Shown: positions 12,576 to 19,512 of the stretch, in pieces | Position numbering within the stretch: the first letter of the stretch is position 1 | Layout: every line of letters begins with the position of its first letter | The notes under the pieces: model-generated | What the model was told of the DNA's origin: nothing | Seen by the model: the letters and a program-made list of their open reading frames with translations, nothing else | Databases searched by the model: none | Assembly: GCA_002238705.1 (NCBI GenBank) | Contig: MPMW01000008.1 | Span: 1 to 44,615 of the forward strand | Length of the DNA: 44,615 nt | Reading direction: 5' to 3' | DNA from: Acidobacteria bacterium bin61 | Lineage (GTDB): Bacteria; Acidobacteriota; Vicinamibacteria; Marinacidobacterales; Marinacidobacteraceae | Position numbers and translations under genes: made by a program

Positions 12576-13966
12576 ATGACGCCAGAACAGATTTCGCGGT
12601 GGGTGACTGTCGGCGAGTCCGAAACGCAGGAGTTCAAGGAGACCACCGGCCAGCGACGGGAAGCAGCGAAGGCGGTGTGCGCGATGCTGAACCACCGCGG
12701 AGGAAGGGTACTGTTCGGTGTGAGACCGGATCGCGTGGTGGCGGGTCAGATCGTCGGCGCCGACACTCTGGAGGACACCGCTCAAGAATTGCAGCGGGTG
12801 GACCCTCCGGCGTTCCCGAGCATCGACGCGGTGGGCATCGGAGGGGGCCGGGCAGTCATCGTGGTGACCGTTCCCTCCGGGTCGGGTCGCCCCTACAGCT
12901 ACCAGGGACAGGCGTACCGGCGGGTGGGCGCCACGAGCCTTCGCCTGTCCCGCGACGAGTACAACGAGATGCTCCTCGAGCGGGTGCATGCCGACCGCCG
13001 GTGGGAAAACGAAGAGGCCACCGGATGGGCGGTGGCCGACCTCGATCACGACCAGATCGCCGAAACCGTCGCCGAGGCCGTGCGTCGCGGTCGGCTCGAC
13101 GAACCCGGCACGCGGGAGCCGGAACTACTGCTCCGAGGACTTCATCTTCTGCGCGGAGGCCGGCTCCTGCGTGCGGCCGTCGTGCTGTTCGGACGGAGCG
13201 AGGAAATGGCGGCTACCTATCCGCAATGCCTGCTCCGGGTCGCGAGGTTCCGGGGGACCTCCCGGACGGAATTCCTCGACAGCCGGCAGTTTCACGGGCA
13301 CGCCTTCGATCTGCTACGGATCAGCGGTTTCTGGTGGAGAGCCTGCCGATCGCGGGCCGGGTGCTGCCGGGTCTGTTCGAGCGCGTGGATGACCCGCTCT
13401 ATCCTCCCGAAGCGCTCCGTGAAGCCCTGGCGAACGCCATCTGCCACCGGGACTACTCCATGGGAGGCGGCTCTGTCGGGATCGGGATCTACGACGACCG
13501 GCTCGAAGTCACGTCAACGGGTTCGCTGCGCTTTGGCCTGACGCCGGAGATGCTCTTCGACCCGCACGAGTCGCGTCCTTGGAACCCGCTGATCGCCGGT
13601 GTCTTCTATCGGCGCGGCGTTATCGAGAACTGGGGCCGGGGTACGCTCAGGATGGCGGAACTGGCCGAGCGGGCCGGACTTCCCCGCCCGGAAATCGAGG
13701 ACTCCGGTGGCGCCGTGACCGTGCGCTTCCGTCCCGGCCGATACGTACCGCCGCAGCGGGTCGGGCTCGACCTGACCGAGCGCCAACGCGCCATCCTGGC
13801 GATTCTCGGCGAGACGCCGCAGGGGGTCGCGCTGCGGGACATCCTGCCCCGGCTGGTGAACGGCGCTACCGCGCGCCAAGTGCGGAAGGACCTGCAGGCC
13901 CTGCGAACCCTTGAACTCGCCGGTCCCATCGGCCAGGGGCGAGGAGCTCGGTGGCGCCGGTCGTAG
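12576..13966 (+). pseudogene. AlbA_2/HATPase_c_4 transcriptional-regulator-like gene, frameshifted
   Basis: The frame opened by ATG 12576 encodes an N-terminal AlbA_2 domain (ESETQEFKETTGQRREAAKAVCAMLNHRGGRVLFGV) and continues to HAFDLL near 13316. The homologous continuation (ATDQRFLVESLPIAGRVLPGLFERVDDP, then EALREALANAICHRDYS of the HATPase_c_4 domain, then a C-terminal winged helix TERQRAILAIL) is in the -1 frame from about 13313 to 13966. A single missing base near 13311-13322 explains the break; the site is not a homopolymer. Either the gene is inactivated or there is a base error. Such proteins bind DNA or nucleotides in stress or mobile-element settings; their function is unclear. With one base restored the product would be about 463 residues, a normal length. 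Confidence 0.78.
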
Positions 13967-14319
13967 CGTGTGAACGCTGCGGGTATCGGAGATACGACGG
14001 TCTCTCGGGCCAATTCGGGGTTCATCCGGGTGTTTCCGGGCATAGGTCATTGAATAGGCGGGCGTTGGCCAACTCAGGCCAATTCGGGCTAATTCCGGGC
14101 TAATTCCGGGTGTTTCCGTGCGTAAGTCATTGGATAAGCGGGCGTTGGCTGATTGGGGCCAATTCGGGCCAATTCGTGGCCCATTCGGCTCCGAGTTCTG
14201 CACGGCCTGACCATGGTCACTCGCAACCTGCGGCACTTTCGGGGAATGGGTGTCCGGGGGTTCGATCCCTGGACCGGGCGCACCGAGACGGCGGAGGAAT
14301 CGGCGTAGCGAGTTGCGGA
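13967..14319. other. Repeat-rich intergenic region
   Basis: No gene is supported in these 353 nt. The region contains an 80-bp tandem duplication (14026-14185), many copies of a short GGCCAATTCGGG-like word (14009-14185), and near the right edge a hairpin GTCCGGGG/CCCTGGAC with loop GTTCGAT (14258-14280). The hairpin could end the cytochrome transcript from the minus strand. Confidence 0.6.
14026..14185. repeat. Two-copy 80-bp imperfect tandem repeat
   Basis: Copy 1 (14026-14105) and copy 2 (14106-14185) both run CCGGGTGTTTCCG ... GGTCATTGAATAGGCGGGCG (GTCATTGGATAAGCGGGCG in copy 2) ... CCAATTCGGG. Within and around them a ~10-bp CCAATTCGGG/CTAATTCCGGG word is further repeated at least six times. 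Confidence 0.8.
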
Positions 14320-16266
14320 TCAGCGCAGTCCGGTGCGGCTCGCGGCCAAGGCGCCGACGTAGGGACGACGGGCGCGGTAGAGGGCAAGACGCTGGCGGAC
14401 GGCCGCCGCCAGGTCGGTTGCACCCGATCGATCGGCCAGGGTGGCGGCGCGTTCCGCCGCCTGCATCGCGTTCGGGAAGTCACCCGTGGCCGCGTAGGCT
14501 GCCCCGAAGAGATCCAGTGATCGAGGTTCCTGGAAGGAGAACTGCCCGGCCAGGCGCTCGGCCAGACGAAGCGCTTCCGTTGGATTCCTGAGATCGCGCC
14601 GCGGGTGGGCGGCGAGGATTCCGGCCAGGGGGCCGAGCGCGGCCGGCAGACCGGGTTCCTGCTCCAGCGCCTCCCGAAACGCCGCGACCGCGTCTGCGGG
14701 ACGGTCGGCGCCCAGCAGCGCCGCGCCGAGCGCCGCATGCACGCCCGCGGAATCCGCGCTCAGTTCGGCGGCAGTGGTGAGCGGCGCCACGGCATTCGCG
14801 AAGTCGCCGGATTGCAGCAGCGTCTCCCCAATTTCGTAGTGCGCATGCGGCCTCCCGGGCCGTTCGGCCGCCGCTTCCCGAAAGGCGGCGAGGGCCTCTC
14901 GGGTCCGCCCGCCATCCCGAAACAAGGCACCGGCCTTCAGTCGGGTTTCATAGTCCGCTCCCAGGTCGAGCGCCTCCCGGAGCAGCGCCTGGGCCTCGTT
15001 CCGGGCGCCGCGGACATGTAGCAGCTCGGCGAGTCCGGCACGCAGGCGGGCTGCTTTGGCGGGAGGGTTCTCCTCGGGCATCCGCCCTCCGTAGAGCTCC
15101 TCGAGCCAGGCGAGTTCCCGGCGGCCGGCGGCGGAATTCGGGGTCGGTGGATCCCCGGGACGCCGTATCCAGTGGTCGGTGAACGGGGTGCCATGAAACG
15201 CCTCGCTCTGAGTCGGCAAATGACAGCCGGCGCAGTCGGACTCGGCCGTCACTGGAGTCTGCGGGTGCAACGCGATGGGATCATTGTGGCAGCGGGAGCA
15301 GACGGCGCGGGTCCGATCCGGGCCGGCGGGCTCGGGACGGTGTGGGTCATGGCACTCGGTGCAGGTGATGGTGCTGGCCGGCGGCGATTCCCGGAAGCAC
15401 GAACTCATCATCAGGCTCGCACCCGCGTGCCGGGCGAGGAGCGGGTCACGGGCGAGGATCTCGCGCGGCTCGAAGTCGGTCGGCTGACGGTGGCACTGCG
15501 CGCAGAAAGCAACCTGATCCGCGGGTGAGATCCGTCCCGGGTGGAAGATGGGCCCGGGATCGCCTCCAGCGGACTGGGCTTCCACGTGGGCGATTCCCGG
15601 GCCGTGGCAACGCTCGCAGGAGACACCGAGCACCGCCCGGTGCGGGTCGAAGCGATCTTCGTCGTCCCAGGCGAGCGCGGTGGCGTGGCAGCCGATGCAG
15701 CTCGCGCTCTCCTCTACGGTGTCGAGGTCGCCGAGCGGGTCCTCGTCGTCCTCGCCGCCCGGAGTCGGGATCCATCCATCCCGTGCGTGGGAGAACGAGA
15801 GTCGTAACTCACGAAGTCGGGCGCCGGGCGCAAAGGAAACGGGAGTCAGCCCCCGGAGGCCGGACCCGAAGACCGCGTCCACCGGAACCGCGGACGAGTC
15901 CGCAGCGGGAACCGCAAACCGGACCGCGCCATCGGTCAGGGGTTCGTAGGCTGGTTGCGGACCGATTCCCGCTTGCCAGGCGACAGCGCGCGCCAGCATC
16001 TCGTCCGAAAACCAGCGGTCGCGCGTGTCTTCGGTCACCGCACCCGCGGTTCGGGCCATCGGATGGTCCGCCTGCGCGGCGGCGATCTCCGCGTGGCACG
16101 CTCCGCAGACCTCCGCGCCTACCCCCTCGCCGGGATCCCCAAGCGGGTTTCGGGGGAAATCGACGGGCTCGGTGTCAAGCTGCGCGTCCCGGCGATCACC
16201 GCCGGCGCCGCAGCCCCAGATTGTCGTCAGCAGGAACGCGGCCGCAGCGAATCGGGACGAAGGCAC
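14320..16266 (-). CDS. Heptaheme c-type cytochrome with C-terminal TPR repeats, lipoprotein-like
   Basis: 648 residues from ATG 16266. The N-terminal signal ends TTIWGCG and may be lipidated, although Trp at -2 is not canonical. Seven CxxCH heme motifs are visible, at about residues 54 (CGACH), 190 (CIGCH), 217 (CERCH), 255 (CAQCH), 302 (CTECH), 323 (CSRCH) and 345 (CAGCH). A non-heme domain lies between the first two (PVDAVFGSGLRGLTPVSF ... LSFSHARDGWIP). From about residue 390 at least five TPR-type helical pairs follow (for example AHYEIGETLLQSGDFANAVAPL). It is a periplasmic multiheme electron carrier or cytochrome c554-like protein with a scaffold module. It is the last gene of a minus-strand cluster with CRTAC1, TPR and two TonB receptor genes. 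Redox partner unknown. Confidence 0.9.
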   Translation of the reverse strand: MPSSRFAAAAFLLTTIWGCGAGGDRRDAQLDTEPVDFPRNPLGDPGEGVGAEVCGACHAEIAAAQADHPMARTAGAVTEDTRDRWFSDEMLARAVAWQAGIGPQPAYEPLTDGAVRFAVPAADSSAVPVDAVFGSGLRGLTPVSFAPGARLRELRLSFSHARDGWIPTPGGEDDEDPLGDLDTVEESASCIGCHATALAWDDEDRFDPHRAVLGVSCERCHGPGIAHVEAQSAGGDPGPIFHPGRISPADQVAFCAQCHRQPTDFEPREILARDPLLARHAGASLMMSSCFRESPPASTITCTECHDPHRPEPAGPDRTRAVCSRCHNDPIALHPQTPVTAESDCAGCHLPTQSEAFHGTPFTDHWIRRPGDPPTPNSAAGRRELAWLEELYGGRMPEENPPAKAARLRAGLAELLHVRGARNEAQALLREALDLGADYETRLKAGALFRDGGRTREALAAFREAAAERPGRPHAHYEIGETLLQSGDFANAVAPLTTAAELSADSAGVHAALGAALLGADRPADAVAAFREALEQEPGLPAALGPLAGILAAHPRRDLRNPTEALRLAERLAGQFSFQEPRSLDLFGAAYAATGDFPNAMQAAERAATLADRSGATDLAAAVRQRLALYRARRPYVGALAASRTGLR

Positions 16267-16294
16267 GAGGCGATCTTGGCCGAAGTCGCGCCCA

Positions 16295-16334
16295 AAAGGA
16301 AAGACCCGCCGGCCCCTTGCGGGACCGACGGGCC
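16295..16334 (-). terminator. Rho-independent terminator of TonB receptor 2
   Basis: Read on the minus strand, a 14-bp stem with some G-U pairs (arms 16321-16334 and 16303-16316), GCAA loop, then TTTCCTTTT. It lies between the receptor stop and the cytochrome start, so the cytochrome needs its own promoter or read-through. Confidence 0.8.
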
Positions 16335-16358
16335 TTGTTTTCGGTTGACCCGGAAGGG

Positions 16359-19253
16359 TCAGAAGGTAAGTCGCGCCGATAGGCCGATGGTTCGTCCTTT
16401 CAGGTACTCCACGATTCGTTGATAGGGCACCACCGAATCGAGCAACTGGAAGTTCGTGACCGTGTTTGCATTCATCGCGTTGAAGACATCGAGAATGACC
16501 TGCACGTTCATGCGATCGCTCAGGGCGAAGCCCTTATCGAGGCGGAAGTCCACGATCGTCACATTCGGGGAGCGGTCCTCACTCATGCGGGCGAGCCAGG
16601 AGGTGACCGTCACCCGTCCGTCATACACCGTGTTGCGGTGGGTGGGCGCGAAGTTGAATCCACTCACGAACCGATACGTTCCCGCCAAACCGATCTCGAA
16701 CGGCAAGACATACCGCGCCGAAGTCTTCAACTGATACGTGGTCGTATCCTGAACGGTCGGGATGTCCTGATCGAAGTTCAGGAACCAGCCTTGCGACGTG
16801 GGATCGGAAGACAGCGGCGAGCTGGTTGCCCAGCCACTCGACGATCCGGCCGGGCTCCGCGGTTCAGAGCGCCACTGGTAGTCGAAGTACACGTTGTAGA
16901 AGAAGTTGCTCCGGAACCGCTTGTTGAGTCCGAGCGAAACGGTGTGGAAGTCCATGTCGCTCTCGCCCGCCGGGTGGTTCGTGGTGAGGTTGTCCGTCGT
17001 TCCGACCAGTTCCTCGGGATAGAGGAGGAGGTTGAAGGAGCGGTTGTAGCCCGCAGGGCACCCGTCGCAGGTCGGAATGCTGATCGGGGTGTTCAGGCCG
17101 AGGTCGGCCTGGTCGTAGCTGCCCCAGGTGTTGCGCATCCGCTTGAACACATACGACGCCCGCGCACCGAGGTCGGCGGTCAGCTCGTGCTCGACCGAGG
17201 CGCTCAACTCGTCCGCCCAGGGGAGCGTCCAGTTCGGATCAATCGGCGTGGTGCTGCCTGATCCGGCGCCCGCCGTGAAGGAGAGCTGCTGGCCCAGTTC
17301 CGAAGAATCGTCGAGGATCCCGTTCATGTTCTGGTCGAGGAACACGTAGCGGGCGGAAGGCTGGCCACCCGGGTTCGCTGACAGCAGGCCGGTACCGACG
17401 TTGGAGAAGTAGCGCCCGAAGTAGGTCTTGAAGACCGTGGAACCCTCACCGGTCAGGTCGTAGGTCAGCCCGACGCGGGGAGCGATGTTCCAGTGGCTGA
17501 ACACATCGTCACCCGGGGTGATACCGCCGGAACCAAAGACGTCCATCAGGATCTGGCTCTGATTGGCCGGAAGTTCGAACTGGCACTGCAAGACATCCTG
17601 ACACGGGCTGCCGGGGGAGTTGTCCGCCTCGAGGTACGTGAGGATCTGGCTGCCTACCCGGATGCCGGCCATCAGGGTCAGGCGGTCGTTCACGGTCCAC
17701 ACGTCCTGCACGAAGAAGTCCGCGTGCATGTTGGGGTTTTCCACGAGGTTGGGAACTCCCACGAGGTCCACCTGGTGCACGTTGTGCGGACGGCCCTGGC
17801 CCGGATCGTCGCGGTACCGGAAGGCGCCGGAGTTCGTGTTGAACCCGCGGAGCTCACTGTCGATCTGCCAGTCCCAGCCGAACTTGAAGTCGTGGCTGCC
17901 GTTGCCGATCGGGACGTAGTAGTTGAACTGGGCCGTGCTCTGCGGCTTCCAGCGGTTCCTGGTGAACGGTTGCCACCCGGCGCCCGACACGTGGCTGCTG
18001 GCGAGGTTGAAGCGCGGCTCGTTCCCGTTGATCGGATCACCCTTGGGGACCATGGGCCAGGTCGTTCCCATGTGGCCGACCATGATGTTGGAGAAGAAGC
18101 GGTCGCTCCAGACGCGCTGCCACTCGGCCTTGTGCAGCCAGATCCAGTAGTCCTGCGCGAGGATGGATTCGGCCGGACGGGTCGCGGAGAGTCCGCGGTT
18201 GGGCTTCCGTTTCCAGGACCAGGTGGAGAACCCGATGAACTGGTCGCGCTCGGTGATCTGGTAGTTCACCTTCGCGGTGAAGATGTCGAAGTCGCCGATG
18301 TCGGTGGCCAGGTTCTGGTCCACGCCGGAGATCGCCGTGTCGATGTAGAAGTTGTTGTAGGCCGCGTAGAACCAGGCCTTGTCCCGGACGATTGGGCCGC
18401 CGAGGTCGAGGTGGAACTCGTAGAACGAGAGCACCGGGGACGGGGAGCCGTCCCGCGCCCCCAATTCGGGGGTGAAGTTGTCGGCGATCAGGTCCGGGGG
18501 ATTCCAGGCCCCGCTCTGGAGGCCGGAGAAGTCGTTACCGCCACTCTTGACGGTCGTCTGGATCTGCGCACCCGGGGTGGACATCTCAACGTCGGCCCCC
18601 TGCGCCGAAACCTGCATTTCCTCCATCGCGTAGTAGTCGTAGTAACCACCCGCGCTGCCGGTGCCTTCCGTGGTGTTCACACCCTCGTAGAGGACCCGGT
18701 TCTGGCTCCGCACGCCGAAGGTCTCGTACATGGACTGCTGGCTCTTGTGCGAACCGCCCACGTCGTAGCCCTGGACCCGGACTCCCGGGCTCTGGTGCAG
18801 GACCGCCCACATGTCGGTGGCCGTGGGGACCTCGTCGAGCTGGGTCTTGTCGAAGGTCGCCGCGACGCCGGTGGACTTCACGTCCACCACAGGCGACTCG
18901 CCGGTCACGGTGACCGTCTCCGCCACGGTGGCGATCTGCATGTTGGCGTCCACCGTGAAGGTGGCGCCGGTGACGACGCGGATCTCTTCGAACACGACGG
19001 TCTGGAAACCGCTCAGTTCGAACTGCATGGTGTAGTCGCCCGGAGGCAGCGCCTGGAACCGGTACGACCCGTCCACGTCGGTAGTCGCGGTTCGGGAGCC
19101 GATGACGGCCTCACCCGAGAGGGTGACGGACACCCCGGGGAGAGCGAGTCCCTGGGCGTCGAGCGCTGCGCCTTCGAGGCGCCCGTACTGCTGCTGCGCG
19201 AGTGCCGGAACGGCAATCGTCGCGAACAGAAGAGCGAGAAGAATCTTTCTCAT
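16359..19253 (-). CDS. TonB-dependent receptor, Oar/CarboxypepD_reg type (copy 2)
   Basis: 964 residues; AAGGAGGG directly precedes the ATG at 19253. Signal peptide ends ALAQQ. The CarboxypepD_reg domain is about residues 23-105, the plug about 110-245 (GYDVGGSHKSQQ; EGVNTTEGTGSAGGYYDYY), and the barrel follows to the terminal RTIGLSARLTF. The EF-hand-like loop is FLDQNMNGILDDSSELG. A CDGCPAG segment with two Cys probably forms a disulfide in an extracellular loop. The next receptor gene upstream is a near copy: over the first ~250 residues I count 17 differences. Each copy has its own leader and terminator. It transports an unknown ligand across the outer membrane. Confidence 0.93.
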   Translation of the reverse strand: MRKILLALLFATIAVPALAQQQYGRLEGAALDAQGLALPGVSVTLSGEAVIGSRTATTDVDGSYRFQALPPGDYTMQFELSGFQTVVFEEIRVVTGATFTVDANMQIATVAETVTVTGESPVVDVKSTGVAATFDKTQLDEVPTATDMWAVLHQSPGVRVQGYDVGGSHKSQQSMYETFGVRSQNRVLYEGVNTTEGTGSAGGYYDYYAMEEMQVSAQGADVEMSTPGAQIQTTVKSGGNDFSGLQSGAWNPPDLIADNFTPELGARDGSPSPVLSFYEFHLDLGGPIVRDKAWFYAAYNNFYIDTAISGVDQNLATDIGDFDIFTAKVNYQITERDQFIGFSTWSWKRKPNRGLSATRPAESILAQDYWIWLHKAEWQRVWSDRFFSNIMVGHMGTTWPMVPKGDPINGNEPRFNLASSHVSGAGWQPFTRNRWKPQSTAQFNYYVPIGNGSHDFKFGWDWQIDSELRGFNTNSGAFRYRDDPGQGRPHNVHQVDLVGVPNLVENPNMHADFFVQDVWTVNDRLTLMAGIRVGSQILTYLEADNSPGSPCQDVLQCQFELPANQSQILMDVFGSGGITPGDDVFSHWNIAPRVGLTYDLTGEGSTVFKTYFGRYFSNVGTGLLSANPGGQPSARYVFLDQNMNGILDDSSELGQQLSFTAGAGSGSTTPIDPNWTLPWADELSASVEHELTADLGARASYVFKRMRNTWGSYDQADLGLNTPISIPTCDGCPAGYNRSFNLLLYPEELVGTTDNLTTNHPAGESDMDFHTVSLGLNKRFRSNFFYNVYFDYQWRSEPRSPAGSSSGWATSSPLSSDPTSQGWFLNFDQDIPTVQDTTTYQLKTSARYVLPFEIGLAGTYRFVSGFNFAPTHRNTVYDGRVTVTSWLARMSEDRSPNVTIVDFRLDKGFALSDRMNVQVILDVFNAMNANTVTNFQLLDSVVPYQRIVEYLKGRTIGLSARLTF

Positions 19254-19442
19254 GGTCCCTCCTTCGGGGGAAAGTTAGAAGAACGGTACCACCATCCGGC
19301 AAGAGATGTGCCATGGATTCGAACGGGTACTATGCATTCACAAAGCCCCATTTTTCAACACGATACGGACGATAGAGAAGCAGATTCACGAATCCGATCC
19401 AAAATTTTCGATCCACTGACGGGATACGGGGAGCCGTCACCG
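19254..19442 (-). promoter_or_regulatory. Leader/promoter region of TonB receptor 2
   Basis: About 190 nt of AT-richer sequence. It contains a 12-bp inverted repeat, GATTC-AC-GAATC (19383-19394), and an AAAATTTT core (19401-19408) flanked by repeated CGATCC (19395-19400 and 19409-19414). A related AT-rich block, including TGAATCGATC, lies upstream of TonB receptor 3 near 22510-22530. This hints at shared regulation; no clean -35/-10 pair is called. Confidence 0.3.
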
Positions 19443-19486
19443 GCAATAGAAAGAGCCCGCCGGCCCCCGTGGGGAAGCCGGCGGGC
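19443..19486 (-). terminator. Rho-independent terminator of TonB receptor 3
   Basis: On the minus strand, GCCCGCCGGC (19477-19486), a 12-nt loop that can pair further, GCCGGCGGGC (19455-19464), then TCTTTCTATT. It is 27 nt after the receptor stop. Confidence 0.8.
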
Positions 19487-19512
19487 CAGGCTCCGACGGG
19501 CCGCTCAGCAGA

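Noticed and set aside
14255..14288. tRNA 3' end-like sequence (GGTTCGATCCC followed by GGGCGCACC)
   Set aside because: The stem pairs over 8 bp rather than a 5-bp T-arm, and no D-arm, anticodon arm or matching 5' acceptor strand can be found upstream. Treated as a hairpin.
13967..14319. CRISPR array
   Set aside because: The repeat is two-copy with an 80-bp unit and no spacers of even length; no cas genes are present.
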